A stretch of DNA of 64,000 nucleotides from Arthrobacter sp. SW1 (GTDB lineage Bacteria > Actinomycetota > Actinomycetes > Actinomycetales > Micrococcaceae): contig NZ_MJLT01000004.1 in assembly GCF_001766675.1 (NCBI RefSeq), positions 60,318 to 124,317 on the forward strand, given 5' to 3'. Made by a program: the position numbers and the translations under genes. Below the pieces are notes generated by a model that saw only the letters and a list, made by a program, of their open reading frames with translations, did not search any database and had not been told where the DNA came from. Shown here piece by piece: positions 10,367-22,224 of the stretch; positions within the stretch are counted from its first letter, which is position 1; the number at the start of each line of letters is the position of its first letter.

Positions 10367-10746
10367 AGTTCGCCACCGTTCTTGGCGGCGTATTCCTCGG
10401 CGGACAGCAGGGGGCCGTCAGACACGGCAGCGACCTTGAAGAGCCAGCCGGCGCCGTACGGGTCGGCGTTGATGACGGCCGGGTCATCGATGGCGGCGGA
10501 GTTCAGTTCCGTGACCTCGCCGGTCACCGGGGAGTACAGATCGGAGACGGACTTGGTGGATTCGACTTCGCCGCAGGTCTCGCCTGCGGTGACGGTGGAG
10601 CCGACCTCGGGCAGGTCAACGTAGACGATGTCGCCGAGGGCGTCGGTGGCCACGGCGGAGATGCCTACGGAGACCAGGTTGCCGTCTTCGCGGGCCACCC
10701 ACTCGTGTTCTTCGGAGTACTGGAGTCCTGCTTCGACCTTTGCCAT
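10363..10746 (-). CDS. gcvH: Glycine cleavage system H protein
   Basis: 127 residues, the standard length. Carries the lipoyl arm that shuttles the aminomethyl group between P, T and L proteins; the lipoylated lysine is K65 in [11 protein letters not shown], followed by [13 protein letters not shown]. Start ATG 10746 has AAGGAA about eight bases upstream. The open frame extends upstream through REP repeats, but that part has no family similarity. Its stop overlaps the glyA start. No L-protein (lpd) gene is in the window. Confidence 0.96.
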
Positions 10747-10776
10747 GTTTCTTGTTCCTTCTGTTATCGATGATCG

Positions 10777-10940
10777 AGCTGTATCGGTGATCGAGCTGTG
10801 TCGGTGATCGAGCCTGTCGAGATCCAAAGGTTTCGACGGGCTCAACCACCAGGGTCTGTTACCGGTGATCGGGCCTGTCGAGATCCAAGGGTTTCGACAG
10901 GCTCAACCACCGGATCGACAGGCTCAACCACCAGGGTCGG
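10777..10940. repeat. REP-like repeat cluster between gcvT and gcvH
   Basis: Several copies of a palindromic unit built on GATCGAGCCTGTCGA and its inverted partner TTTCGACAGGCTCAACCACC fill this gap. At least two full inverted pairs and several half units are visible (around 10770-10855 and 10865-10940). No protein is likely here. The unit recurs at the gcvP-gcvT junction. Confidence 0.85.
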
Positions 10941-10943
10941 TTA

Positions 10944-12080
10944 TTACTTGGCGCGCTTATAGAACGGCAACGCGACAACCTCGAACGGTTCCGCCTTGCC
11001 ACGCAGGTCCGCTTCCAGCGCGGTGCCGGTTTCGGAGTGCTCGACGTCGACATACGCCAGGGCCACCGGGTAGCCGAGCGTCGGGGACGGCTGCCCGGAG
11101 GTCACCTCACCGATCACGGCGCCGTCCTTCAGCACCGGGTAGTGGCTGCGGGCGGCACGGCGGCCGAGGCCCTTCAGGCCCACCAGGCGGCGGCCGGAGG
11201 TGGTGCCTGCACCGGCTGCCTTGAGTGCCGCGAGGGCCTCCTTGCCGACGAAGTCGCCTTCCTTGGACAGCGCCACGACGGCCCCGAAACCGGCCTCGAA
11301 AGGGTTGCCTTCGAGGGAGAGCTCGTTGCCGTAAAGGGGCATGCCCGCTTCCAGGCGCAGCGAGTCGCGGCAGGCCAGGCCGCACGGGATGAGGCCCAGG
11401 CCCGCTCCGGCTTCGCTGATCGCGGCCCACAGGGCGGCTGCGTCCTCGTTCGGCAGGAACAGTTCGAAGCCGTCCTCACCGGTGTAGCCGGTACGGGCCA
11501 GGATGACGTCGTGGCCGGCCACCGTGACCTCGGTGAAGGCGTAGTACTTCAGGGCGGTGACCAGTTCGTGCTGGGAGTCGTCCGTGAGCTTCAGCAGGAT
11601 GGATTCGGCGTTCGGACCCTGGACGGCGATCAGGGAGGTGGCGTCGGAGGCGTTCTCCACCACGACGTCGAAACCTTCCGCGCCGGAACCCTTGACGCGG
11701 GCGGCGAGTTCCGCTGCGACGGTAGGCGTGTTGCCCGCGTTGGGGACCACAAGGTACTTTTCCGCAGCGAAACGGTAAATGATGAGGTCGTCGATGATGC
11801 CGCCGTCGGCGTTGCAGATCAGCGAGTACTTCGCCTTGCCGTCCACGACGGCGGAGAGCTTGCCGACCAGTGCGTAGTCGAGGAACGCGCCGGCATCCGG
11901 GCCGGTGACCCAGACCTCGCCCATGTGGGAGAGGTCGAAGAGGCCCGCGGCCTGGCGGACGGCGTGGTGCTCGGCCAGTTCGGAGGAGTACTTCAGGGGC
12001 ATCTGCCAGCCGCCGAAGTCCGTGAAGGAGGCGCCAAGCTTCTTGTGTTCTTCGTAGAGGGCCGTGTAATTCGTAGTCAT
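10944..12080 (-). CDS. gcvT: Aminomethyltransferase (glycine cleavage T protein)
   Basis: 378 residues. Transfers the methylene group from the H-protein arm to THF and releases ammonia. Family segments are clear: FTDFGGWQMPLKY near the N-terminus, FDLSHMGEVWVTGPDA, NADGGIIDDLIIYR (folate-site Asp), TGYTGEDGFELF and ACRDSLRLEAGMPLYGNEL. The ATG is 4 bases past the gcvP stop and its ribosome-binding AAGG lies within the last codons of gcvP, so it is coupled to gcvP. The REP cluster begins directly after its stop codon. Confidence 0.96.
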   Translation of the reverse strand: MTTNYTALYEEHKKLGASFTDFGGWQMPLKYSSELAEHHAVRQAAGLFDLSHMGEVWVTGPDAGAFLDYALVGKLSAVVDGKAKYSLICNADGGIIDDLIIYRFAAEKYLVVPNAGNTPTVAAELAARVKGSGAEGFDVVVENASDATSLIAVQGPNAESILLKLTDDSQHELVTALKYYAFTEVTVAGHDVILARTGYTGEDGFELFLPNEDAAALWAAISEAGAGLGLIPCGLACRDSLRLEAGMPLYGNELSLEGNPFEAGFGAVVALSKEGDFVGKEALAALKAAGAGTTSGRRLVGLKGLGRRAARSHYPVLKDGAVIGEVTSGQPSPTLGYPVALAYVDVEHSETGTALEADLRGKAEPFEVVALPFYKRAK

Positions 12081-12084
12081 GGTC

Positions 12085-14991
<2,907 letters not shown>

Positions 14992-15047
14992 GAAGGAACT
15001 CCATTGACGAAAGAGGGCGCTGGGTACGCCACAGTGGGTGGGTTCCT

Positions 15048-15241
15048 CCCCGCTCTGTCTTGGACCTGAGAGATTCCGCAGATGAGTCTGCTTGCACCGT
15101 CGGTGAGCACCTTGTCCTGAGGGGACAGCATGCTGCTTTCCAGAGTTGCCTTGCCGCGGCGGTACATGGGCCTGAGAGATTCCTGGGGAGGATTTGCTCC
15201 TACGGCGCCTGCATCACGTGTCTGCAGGACTCTCCCGCCGC
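15048..15241 (-). promoter_or_regulatory. Tandem glycine riboswitch upstream of gcvP
   Basis: Read on the minus strand, two aptamer-like units follow each other. The first starts near GGGAGAGTCCTGCAG and ends GGAATCTCTCAGGCCCATG; the second ends GGAATCTCTCAGGTCCAAG before a purine-rich AGAGCGGGGAGGAA. The duplicated AATCTCTCAGG core is the hallmark of glycine riboswitches, usually two aptamers with a short linker. The end is about 55 bases from the gcvP start. In this class glycine binding normally turns on glycine cleavage genes, fitting gcvP-T-H-glyA downstream. Confidence 0.93.
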
Positions 15242-15278
15242 AGATCAGAGGCTTATTCATTTGTGGATGTTGCTGCTG

Positions 15279-15302
15279 GTGGCAAGCCGTGATGGTTGCC
15301 AC
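15279..15302. promoter_or_regulatory. Inverted repeat upstream of the glycine riboswitch
   Basis: Perfect 7-bp arms GTGGCAA/TTGCCAC are separated by 10 bases, about 40 bases upstream of the riboswitch in the likely gcvP promoter region. It could be an operator; no regulator is assigned. Confidence 0.3.
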
Positions 15303-15410
15303 AAGGCTCAATTGTCCTACGGAGCGGACGTGTCCGCAAATGTAGCCGGCGCCCTGTTTTCAGCGCCGCTCTTTCGATGCCGGCCGGTTGCCGCGGAGGA
15401 GCGCGGGCCT

Positions 15411-15953
15411 TCAGCCCTTGCGGAGGAGCTCGACGGCGGCGAGCAGCGCCTCGACGTCGGCCTGGCGCGCGGCGGCGGCTTCGCCGTGGCCGCTTTCGAA
15501 CATGGCGTTGAAGTAGAGGCCATCGCCCATGTAGCGGACGGCCTTGGCGTGGTCCGGGCCGATTTCTTCGGCGAGGACATCGAGCCATTGCTGCTGGATC
15601 CCCGCGAAGCGCCGGCGGGTCTCCTCATGGGCCACCTCGGCAAGGCGGGTGGCGGCGACAAAGACGCGGTCCATGGGCGTGTCAGCCCAGAGGGAAGACT
15701 TGATGAAGAACGCGGAAGCGCCTTCCGGTGCGGCCTTCATGGCGCCGATTTCCACCTCGGCCAGCCGGTCCAGCCGTTCGAGCAAGGCGGCGATCATCGC
15801 TTCCTTGTTCGGGAAGTGGTAGAGCAGCCCGCCCTTGGAGACACCGGCCCGCTTGGCCACGGCGTCAAGGGTGGCAGCCCGCTCCCCCACTTCGATCAGG
15901 AGGGCTTCGAAGGCATCCAGGACGGCATCCCGGGCAACAGGTTTACGCGGCAT
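15411..15953 (-). CDS. TetR/AcrR family transcriptional regulator
   Basis: About 180 residues. N-terminal TetR helix-turn-helix reads ATLDAVAKRAGVSKGGLLYH followed by FPNKEAMIAAL; the C-terminal ligand domain has no assignable ligand. The start is ambiguous among several ATGs (15953, 15962, 15965); MPRKPVARDAVLDAFEALL fits family spacing. It stands between the gcv leader and the aquaglyceroporin gene, all on the minus strand, so its target could be the porin upstream or a distant gene. No clear operator was found nearby. Confidence 0.85.
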   Translation of the reverse strand: MPRKPVARDAVLDAFEALLIEVGERAATLDAVAKRAGVSKGGLLYHFPNKEAMIAALLERLDRLAEVEIGAMKAAPEGASAFFIKSSLWADTPMDRVFVAATRLAEVAHEETRRRFAGIQQQWLDVLAEEIGPDHAKAVRYMGDGLYFNAMFESGHGEAAAARQADVEALLAAVELLRKG

Positions 15954-16019
15954 GGTGTCCATCATCCCCCACAAGCGCCGCGCCTTCCGGTCCGGTTCCC
16001 GGCGGGCGCGCCGCAGGGG

Positions 16020-16769
16020 CTAACGCGCGGCGGCTTCCTCATGCGCTTCCCCGCGTCCGGCGCCGGACTCCTCGCCTCCCCGGCCCGTGGACGGAAACAG
16101 CAGCATCAGGGCGCCGAGACCTACGGCGGCTCCGGCAAGTTGCGCCGCGATGAACGGCAGGACGGACCCGGGCGCAATACCGGCAAAGGTATCGCTGAAG
16201 ATCCGGCCGACGGTCACGGCCGGGTTGGCGAACGACGTGGATGAGGTGAACCAGTACGCGGCACCGATGTACGCAGCGACCGCCGGGGCGGCCAAGGCTC
16301 CACGATTGGTGGACGCGAGCGAAAACACCAGCAGGACCAGCCCCGCAGTGGCCACCACCTCGCCGATCAGGTGCCCGCCGCTGAGCCGGTCCTTGCCGGA
16401 GATGGAGGTGCCGACGTCGAACATTGCGTTGGCGAGCGCGCTGCCCGCGATGCCGCCAAGCGTCTGCGCGGCAATGTACGCCCCCAGGTCCCGGACGCCG
16501 AGGCCGGAACGGTTGCGCCTGCCCAGGAAACAGTCGACGGCCGAAACCACCGGGTTGAAGTGCGCGCCGCTGACAGGACCGAACACCAGGATCAGCACCC
16601 CCAGGCCGAACACCGTTGCCGTGCTGTTCTGGAGGAGCTGCAGCCCGGTGTCCCCGGGAGAAAGCTGCTGCGCGGCGATCCCGGAACCGACCACGACGGC
16701 GACAAGAAGGCAGGTGCCCAGGAACTCGGCAGCGGCGCGCCGCCACAACGGCGGTGGGGATGAAGTCAT
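16020..16769 (-). CDS. MIP-family aquaglyceroporin (arsenic-locus type)
   Basis: 249 residues, six membrane helices. The two half-helix motifs are present as SGAHFNPVV (NPV replacing the usual NPA) and SFANPAVTVGRIFSDTFAG. The N-terminus begins RRAAAEFLGTCLLVAVVVGSG as in MIP proteins of ars operons. It is divergent from the ArsR-type fusion across 45 bp. In Sinorhizobium an ars-linked aquaglyceroporin (AqpS) exports arsenite made by arsenate reductase; the same role is inferred here because no ArsB or Acr3 is present. Glycerol or other polyols remain possible. Confidence 0.85.
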   Translation of the reverse strand: MTSSPPPLWRRAAAEFLGTCLLVAVVVGSGIAAQQLSPGDTGLQLLQNSTATVFGLGVLILVFGPVSGAHFNPVVSAVDCFLGRRNRSGLGVRDLGAYIAAQTLGGIAGSALANAMFDVGTSISGKDRLSGGHLIGEVVATAGLVLLVFSLASTNRGALAAPAVAAYIGAAYWFTSSTSFANPAVTVGRIFSDTFAGIAPGSVLPFIAAQLAGAAVGLGALMLLFPSTGRGGEESGAGRGEAHEEAAAR

Positions 16770-16795
16770 GGAAAAAGCTTGACCCGGAAATTTAG

Positions 16796-16811
16796 TTCAG
16801 TCAACATTGAA
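16796..16811. promoter_or_regulatory. Possible ArsR operator
   Basis: The TTCA-N8-TGAA dyad in the 45-bp divergent gap (TTCAGTCAACATTGAA) resembles ArsR-family operators and ends four bases before the fusion gene's ATG. It is imperfect inside the arms. Confidence 0.4.
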
Positions 16812-16814
16812 GCA

Positions 16815-17489
16815 ATGAACGCTGAAGTAATGAGCCCGTTTGAAGCACGCCTGGCGAAGCACGCCGCGCTTGCCGATCCCACGCGGCTGCGGATCGTGGA
16901 CCTGCTGACCTTGGGTGATCTCTCTCCGGGCGAGTTGCAGCTTGAACTCGGGCTGCCCTTGAACCTGCTGTCCCATCACGTGCGCACCCTCGAGGACGCG
17001 GGGCTCCTGGTGCGGCGCCGCTCGGAGGCGGACAAACGCCGCAGTTACCTCAGGCTGACAGGTGGCGCCCTGGACGGCCTGGTCCCGGGGCGCGAACACC
17101 AGGCCGGCCGCATCCTGTTCGTGTGCACCCGGAACAGCGCCCGTTCCCAGCTCGCGGCCGCGCTGTGGAGCAAGGCAAGCAGCATTCCCTCGGGCTCGGC
17201 GGGCACGCATCCCGCGGAAGAAGTAGCCCGGGGCGCCGTCGATGTCGCCCGCAGGCACGGCCTGGACCTCTCCGGCTGCGTCCCCCGCTCCTTGGACGAG
17301 GCAGGCAGCGCCGCAGATTTCGTCGTCACTGTCTGCGACAACGCACATGAGGAACTCGGCGGCACCGGCGGAGCGCACTGGTCCGTCCCGGATCCTCTCC
17401 GGCTCGGAACCCCGGAGGCCTTCGAAGCCGCCTTCACTGAAATCGAGCACCGCGTCAACGAGCTCGCGCCCCGCCTGCATGCCGCCTGA
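16815..17489 (+). CDS. ArsR-type regulator fused to a low-molecular-weight phosphatase/arsenate reductase domain
   Basis: 224 residues with two domains. Residues about 1-90 are an ArsR winged helix (HAALADPTRLRIVDLL, then LPLNLLSHHVRTLEDAGLLV). Residues about 97-224 are an LMW-PTP/ArsC-like domain with P-loop VCTRNSARSQ (C104, R110) and the acid Asp in VPDP (D193). The classic ELCVCDL metalloid site in the recognition-helix region is missing (TLGDLSPGEL instead), so sensing, if any, may use other cysteines (C155, C174). Start ATG 16815; ATG 16830 is also possible. Heads the operon with arsC, trxB and a second arsC. Confidence 0.88.
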   Translation: MNAEVMSPFEARLAKHAALADPTRLRIVDLLTLGDLSPGELQLELGLPLNLLSHHVRTLEDAGLLVRRRSEADKRRSYLRLTGGALDGLVPGREHQAGRILFVCTRNSARSQLAAALWSKASSIPSGSAGTHPAEEVARGAVDVARRHGLDLSGCVPRSLDEAGSAADFVVTVCDNAHEELGGTGGAHWSVPDPLRLGTPEAFEAAFTEIEHRVNELAPRLHAA

Positions 17490-17525
17490 ACTCCAGCACG
17501 AAGCCGCCACCGAAAGGAACCTCCC

Positions 17526-17948
17526 ATGAGCACAGAAACCACCAGGAAGCCCTCCGTACTCTTCGTCTGCATCCACAACGCGGGCCGTTCCCAGATGGCC
17601 GCTGCATTCCTCACCACGCTTTCCCGAGGCGCCATCGAAGTCCGCTCCGCGGGCTCCAAGCCGGCGGACAAGGTGAACCCCGCCGCGGTGGAGGCCATGG
17701 CGGAACTGGGCATCGATATGTCAGCCGAAATCCCCAAAATCCTCACCACTGAGGCCGTCAAGGAATCCGACGTCGTCATTACGATGGGCTGTGGGGATGA
17801 ATGCCCGTACTTCCCCGGCAAGCGCTACGAAGACTGGGTACTGGAAGACCCCGCAGGCAAGGGCGTGGAATCGGTACGGCCCATCCGGGACCAGATCAGG
17901 GCCCGGGTCGAAGACCTCATCGCATCCCTGCTGCCCGCCGCCAAGTAG
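17526..17948 (+). CDS. arsC: Arsenate reductase, LMW-PTP fold, with extra redox cysteines
   Basis: 140 residues. Reduces arsenate to arsenite. The P-loop VCIHNAGRSQ (C15, R21) is complete, C89 and C93 lie in MGCGDECPYFPGKRY, and the general-acid Asp is D108 in LEDPAG. The CxxxC arrangement matches thioredoxin-coupled enzymes of the pI258 type; mycothiol-coupled actinobacterial ArsC proteins share the fold. The neighbouring thioredoxin-reductase-like gene favours a thioredoxin-type relay. An AAAGGAA site precedes the ATG. Cytoplasmic. Confidence 0.92.
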   Translation: MSTETTRKPSVLFVCIHNAGRSQMAAAFLTTLSRGAIEVRSAGSKPADKVNPAAVEAMAELGIDMSAEIPKILTTEAVKESDVVITMGCGDECPYFPGKRYEDWVLEDPAGKGVESVRPIRDQIRARVEDLIASLLPAAK

Positions 17949-17984
17949 ACGCAAAAGATAGCCGCCACACCAAAGGAGCACACC

Positions 17985-18962
17985 GTGAGCACCGAACAGC
18001 TGATCATCATCGGATCCGGTCCCGCCGGCTACACCGCGGCCATCTACGCGGCCCGGGCCGGGCTGGAACCCTTGGTGCTCGCCGGCTCCGTAACCGCCGG
18101 CGGCGCCCTGATGAACACCACGGAAGTGGAGAACTTCCCGGGCTTCCCCGGCGGAATCCAGGGCCCCGAGCTGATGGACGGGCTCCAGGAACAGGCGGAG
18201 AAGTTCGGCGCGAAGATCGTGTTCGACGACGTCACCTCGGTTGAGCTGAAAGGTCACCTCAAGCGCGTGGTCACCGGGGCAGGTGAGACCCACGAAGCAC
18301 CCGCGGTCATCCTCGCCACGGGCTCCGCCTACAAGGAACTCGGCCTGCCGGAAGAAAAGAAGCTCAGCGGTCACGGCGTCTCCTGGTGCGCCACGTGCGA
18401 CGGTTTCTTCTTCCGCGAACAGGACATCATCGTGGTCGGCGGCGGCGACTCCGCCATGGAAGAGGCCACCTTCCTGACCCGCTTCGGCAAGTCGGTCACG
18501 GTGGTGGTGCGCAGGGACGAGCTCCGGGCCTCGCGGATCATGGCCCAGCGTGCCAAGGACAACCCGAAGATCAGCTTTGCCTGGAACTCGGCGGTGACGG
18601 CAATCCACGGGGACACGAAGGTCACCGGAGTAACGCTCACCGACACGCGTACGGGCCAGACCCGGGAACAGGCTGCCACGGGCATCTTCGTGGCGATCGG
18701 CCACGTGCCAAGGACTGAGCTGCTCACCGGCCAGGTGGACCTGGACGACGAGGGCTACATCAAGGTGGACTCCCCCACCACCGTCACGAACATTGCCGGC
18801 GTCTTCGCCTGCGGCGACGCCGTCGACCACCGCTACCGCCAGGCGATCACCGCGGCCGGCAGCGGATGCGCCGCGGCCCTGGACGCCGAACGCTACCTTG
18901 CCGCCCTCGACGACGCCGACAGCATCGCCACCGCCATGGTGGAAGAACCCACGCATTCCTGA
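17985..18962 (+). CDS. trxB: Thioredoxin reductase-like flavoprotein in the ars operon
   Basis: 325 residues, GTG start with AAAGGAG upstream. Low-molecular-weight TrxR layout: N-terminal FAD motif [19 protein letters not shown], active-site WCATCDG (C135, C138), NADPH motif [12 protein letters not shown], and the C-terminal FAD-contact [18 protein letters not shown]. It should pass electrons from NADPH to a thioredoxin or similar donor for ArsC. It lacks a fused thioredoxin domain and no thioredoxin gene is in the window, so the partner must be encoded elsewhere. This is likely an arsenic-specific paralogue. Confidence 0.92.
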   Translation: MSTEQLIIIGSGPAGYTAAIYAARAGLEPLVLAGSVTAGGALMNTTEVENFPGFPGGIQGPELMDGLQEQAEKFGAKIVFDDVTSVELKGHLKRVVTGAGETHEAPAVILATGSAYKELGLPEEKKLSGHGVSWCATCDGFFFREQDIIVVGGGDSAMEEATFLTRFGKSVTVVVRRDELRASRIMAQRAKDNPKISFAWNSAVTAIHGDTKVTGVTLTDTRTGQTREQAATGIFVAIGHVPRTELLTGQVDLDDEGYIKVDSPTTVTNIAGVFACGDAVDHRYRQAITAAGSGCAAALDAERYLAALDDADSIATAMVEEPTHS

Positions 18963-18983
18963 CCCCTAACAGCAAGGACCCCC

Positions 18984-19403
18984 ATGACCGAAATCCCCGG
19001 GAAGCCCAGCGTCCTCTTCGTCTGCAGCCGCAACGGCGGCAAATCCCAGATCGCCGCAGGCCTCATGCGGGAACTCGCGGGCGATGCCGTCGAGGTCCGC
19101 TCCGGCGGCACCAATCCCGGGAACTGCCTGAACGAAGAATCGGTGGAATCTCTGGCCGAACTCGGCATCGACATCTCCGGCGAGCAGCCGCGCGGCGTGA
19201 CGGACGAAGACCTGGCCGCCGCCGACGTCGTGGTGGTGCTGGGAACGGAAGCGAAGCTCGAACCGAAGGGACCGGCTCGCTTCGAAACGTGGGTGACGGA
19301 TGAGCCGTCGGCCCGTGGAATCGAGGGCATGGAACGCATGCGCCTGCTGCGCGACGACATCCGCGGGCGGGTGCAGAAACTGCTTGACGGACTCGAACGC
19401 TGA
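18984..19403 (+). CDS. Second LMW-PTP-fold arsenate reductase-like protein (P-loop with Lys)
   Basis: 139 residues. The P-loop is VCSRNGGKSQ: the catalytic Cys (C14) is kept but the usual Arg is Lys (K20). The acid Asp lies in WVTDEP (D106). There is no second or third redox cysteine like those of the upstream ArsC; the only other Cys is in NPGNCLNEE. This matches the single-cysteine, GKS-type proteins of Actinobacteria related to the mycothiol-dependent ArsC of Corynebacterium, so mycothiol/mycoredoxin coupling is likely. Last gene of the operon, 21 bp after trxB. Confidence 0.85.
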   Translation: MTEIPGKPSVLFVCSRNGGKSQIAAGLMRELAGDAVEVRSGGTNPGNCLNEESVESLAELGIDISGEQPRGVTDEDLAAADVVVVLGTEAKLEPKGPARFETWVTDEPSARGIEGMERMRLLRDDIRGRVQKLLDGLER

Positions 19404-19494
19404 CCTCACCTCGGCGCGGACAGCACACGGCTGCATTATTACGTCACGCGCGCTTTGCGTAATAGGGCACCAATCCGCCATCCTAGGAAGGTTC

Positions 19495-19513
19495 AAAGGT
19501 TTGGCTACCCTAA
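19495..19513. promoter_or_regulatory. DtxR/IdeR iron box upstream of fbpA
   Basis: AAAGGTTTGGCTACCCTAA, read on the other strand, matches 14 of 19 positions of the iron-box consensus TTAGGTTAGGCTAACCTAA. It lies 61 bp before the fbpA ATG. Iron repression of fbpABC follows from this by family knowledge. Confidence 0.7.
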
Positions 19514-19574
19514 TCTCCGGCGGCCTCCCTTGGATTCTCAGCCACTTGGCTCCTGTTCGCAGAAAGTAGCACCC

Positions 19575-20615
19575 ATGATCCGCAAGAACGCGCTGGCAGG
19601 GATTGCCCTCGCCGCAGCCGCTGCCCTCGGCCTGACCGCCTGCGGCGGTTCCACCCCCTCCGCGGAGAACAGCAGCCCGGCCGGGCCCACCGACATCACG
19701 GTGTACAACGCCCAGCACGAGAGCATGACCAAGGAGTGGATCGACGAGTTCACCAAGGAAACGGGCATTACCGTCACCCTGCGCCAGGGCTCCGATTCGG
19801 AAATGTCCAACCAGATCATCCAGGAAGGTGCCGCCTCCCCGGCCGATGTCTTCCTGACGGAGAACTCCCCCGCCATGGCCCAGGTGGAAAACGCCGGGCT
19901 GTTCGCCGACGTGGACAAGGCCACCCTGGCCCAGGTGCCGGCGGCGTTCCGCCCCTCCACCGGCAAGTGGACCGGCATCGCAGCCCGTTCCACCCTGTTC
20001 GTCTACGACAAGAACAAGATCAGCGAAGACAAGCTGCCCAAGTCCATGCTTGACCTCGCCAAGCCGGAGTGGAAGGGCAAGTGGTCCGCATCGACCTCCG
20101 GCGCCGATTTCCAGGCCATCGTCTCGGCCCTCCTTGAACTCAAGGGCGAAGCTGTCACGAAGGAATGGCTCAAGGGCATGAAGGAAAACGCCAAGGAGTA
20201 CAAGGGCAACCGCACCGCCATGAAGGCCGTGAACACCGGCGAGATCGATTCCGCGCTGATCTACCACTATTACTACTACGGCGACCAGGCCAAGACCGGC
20301 GAGAACTCCAACAACGTCACGCCGTACTACTTCAAGAACCAGGATCCGGGTGCGTTCATCTCCGTTTCCGGCGGCGGCGTGCTGAAGTCCTCCAAGAACG
20401 CGGCCAAGGCCCAGGCCTTCCTGAAGTTCATCACCAGCAAGAAGGGCCAGGAGATCCTGCGCGACGGCACCTCCTTCGAGTACTCCATCGCGTCCAAGGT
20501 GGACGCCAACAGCAAGCTGGTTCCGATCAAGGAACTGCAGGCTCCCACGGTGGACCCGGCCAAGCTGAACTCCAAGAAGGTCACCGACATGATGACCGAG
20601 GCCGGCCTCCTCTAA
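19575..20615 (+). CDS. fbpA: Iron(III) ABC transporter substrate-binding lipoprotein
   Basis: 346 residues. A signal peptide ends in lipobox LTAC (C23), so the protein is lipid-anchored on the outer face. Domain class is bacterial iron-binding FbpA/AfuA type: [16 protein letters not shown] after the signal, [16 protein letters not shown], and the Tyr cluster [12 protein letters not shown] expected to ligate ferric iron. Start ATG 19575; similarity begins there. First of three genes (A-B-C) and carries an iron box upstream. Substrate: free or chelated ferric iron, inferred from family and box. Confidence 0.92.
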   Translation: MIRKNALAGIALAAAAALGLTACGGSTPSAENSSPAGPTDITVYNAQHESMTKEWIDEFTKETGITVTLRQGSDSEMSNQIIQEGAASPADVFLTENSPAMAQVENAGLFADVDKATLAQVPAAFRPSTGKWTGIAARSTLFVYDKNKISEDKLPKSMLDLAKPEWKGKWSASTSGADFQAIVSALLELKGEAVTKEWLKGMKENAKEYKGNRTAMKAVNTGEIDSALIYHYYYYGDQAKTGENSNNVTPYYFKNQDPGAFISVSGGGVLKSSKNAAKAQAFLKFITSKKGQEILRDGTSFEYSIASKVDANSKLVPIKELQAPTVDPAKLNSKKVTDMMTEAGLL

Positions 20616-20634
20616 CCCGGCGACCGGCAGTTCA

Positions 20635-22224
20635 GTGACATCTTCCGCATTCCCGGAACCACCGGGGAGCACGACGACGGCGGGCAAGGGCAAGCGCCCT
20701 CGCCCGCCTTTCGGCGTTCCGGCGCTGTCCGTCACGGCGGTGCTGATCGCCCTGTTTTCGCTCCTGCCGCTGGGCTACGTGGCCTACATGACCGCGGCAA
20801 CCGGTTGGGACACCGCCGTCGGGCTGATCTTCCGGCCGCGCGTCGCCGAACTGCTGGGCAACACTGTCCTGTTGATTGTCCTCACGGTGCCACTGTGCCT
20901 GCTGCTCGGTGTCGGCGGCGCGTGGTTGGTGGAGCGGACGTCGCTGCGCGGGCACCGGATATGGGCAGTGCTCCTGGCCGCGCCACTGGCGATTCCGGCG
21001 TTCGTGAACAGCTACGCCTGGGTCTCCGTGGTGCCGTCGCTGGAAGGCATCTGGTCCGGCGTCCTGATTGCCACTTTGTCCTATTTCCCGCTGGTCTATA
21101 TTCCCGCGGCCGCGATGCTGGGACGCCTGGATCCGGCGATCGAACAATCCGCGGCATCGCTGGGCCTGGGCCCGTGGGCCGTCTTCTTCCGGGTGGTGCT
21201 GCCGCAGTTGCGGATCGCCATGACGGGCGGGGCACTCCTGGTGGCCCTGCATCTGCTGGCTGAATACGGTGCGTTCGCGATGATCCGCTTCGACACCTTC
21301 ACCACCGCGATCATGACCCAGTTCCAGTCGACGTTCAACGGCACGGCGGGGAACATGCTGGCCAGCGTGCTGGTGTTGTTCTGCCTCGGCCTGCTGCTGC
21401 TGGAGGTCCGCAGCCGCGGCACCGCGCGGTATGCCCGGATCGGTTCCGGGGCCCAGGCCAAGCCGACGCGCCTGCCCCTCGGCGCCTTCCAGCTTCCCGC
21501 CCAGGCAGCCCTGCTGGCGCTCACGGCCCTGGCCTTCGGGCTGCCCTGCTGGCTGGTGCTGCGCTGGGTGCTGCTGGGCGGCGTCGAGGTCTGGGATGCC
21601 GCCGAATTCATCCCGGCGCTGTTCCAGACGCTCGGCTACGGACTGGCCGGGGCCCTGGTGACCACCGTGGTCGCATTCCCCCTGGCCTACCTCGCCGTCC
21701 GGCACCCCAGCTGGTTCAGCAAGGCGTTGGAGCTCTCCAACTACATCACCAGCTCCCTGCCGGGCATCGTGGTGGGCCTGGCCTTCGTCACCATCAGCAT
21801 CCGGCTGGCCCCGGGAATCTACCAGACCTCCGGCCTCCTCATTGCCGCCTATGTGCTGCTGTTCCTGCCGCGGTCCCTGGTGAACCTGCGCTCCGGCCTG
21901 GCGCAGGCGCCCAAGCAGTTGGACGAAGCCGCGCGATCCCTGGGCAAGTCTCCGCTGGCGGCGTTCCTGAGAGTCACCCTGCGGCTGAGCGCGCCGGCGG
22001 CGGCGGGCGGCGCTGCCCTGGCATTCCTCGCCATCGTCAACGAACTGACGGCCACCCTGCTGCTCTCCCCCAACGGAACCAGCACGCTGGCCACCGAGTT
22101 CTGGAGCAAGACCAGCGAGATCGACTACCCCGGCGCCGCACCGTACGCCCTGCTGATGATCGTGCTGTCCGCTCCGATGACCTACTTCCTTTTCCAACAG
22201 TCCAAGAAAGCGGCCGGGCAGTGA
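20635..22224 (+). CDS. fbpB: Iron(III) ABC transporter permease, fused two-domain
   Basis: 529 residues, GTG start 19 bp after fbpA. Two BPD-type permease halves are fused, as in FbpB/AfuB: an EAA-like loop in half 1 ([21 protein letters not shown]) and in half 2 ([20 protein letters not shown]), each with about six helices. Forms the membrane channel for iron delivered by FbpA. The stop overlaps the start of fbpC by four bases. Confidence 0.92.
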   Translation: MTSSAFPEPPGSTTTAGKGKRPRPPFGVPALSVTAVLIALFSLLPLGYVAYMTAATGWDTAVGLIFRPRVAELLGNTVLLIVLTVPLCLLLGVGGAWLVERTSLRGHRIWAVLLAAPLAIPAFVNSYAWVSVVPSLEGIWSGVLIATLSYFPLVYIPAAAMLGRLDPAIEQSAASLGLGPWAVFFRVVLPQLRIAMTGGALLVALHLLAEYGAFAMIRFDTFTTAIMTQFQSTFNGTAGNMLASVLVLFCLGLLLLEVRSRGTARYARIGSGAQAKPTRLPLGAFQLPAQAALLALTALAFGLPCWLVLRWVLLGGVEVWDAAEFIPALFQTLGYGLAGALVTTVVAFPLAYLAVRHPSWFSKALELSNYITSSLPGIVVGLAFVTISIRLAPGIYQTSGLLIAAYVLLFLPRSLVNLRSGLAQAPKQLDEAARSLGKSPLAAFLRVTLRLSAPAAAGGAALAFLAIVNELTATLLLSPNGTSTLATEFWSKTSEIDYPGAAPYALLMIVLSAPMTYFLFQQSKKAAGQ

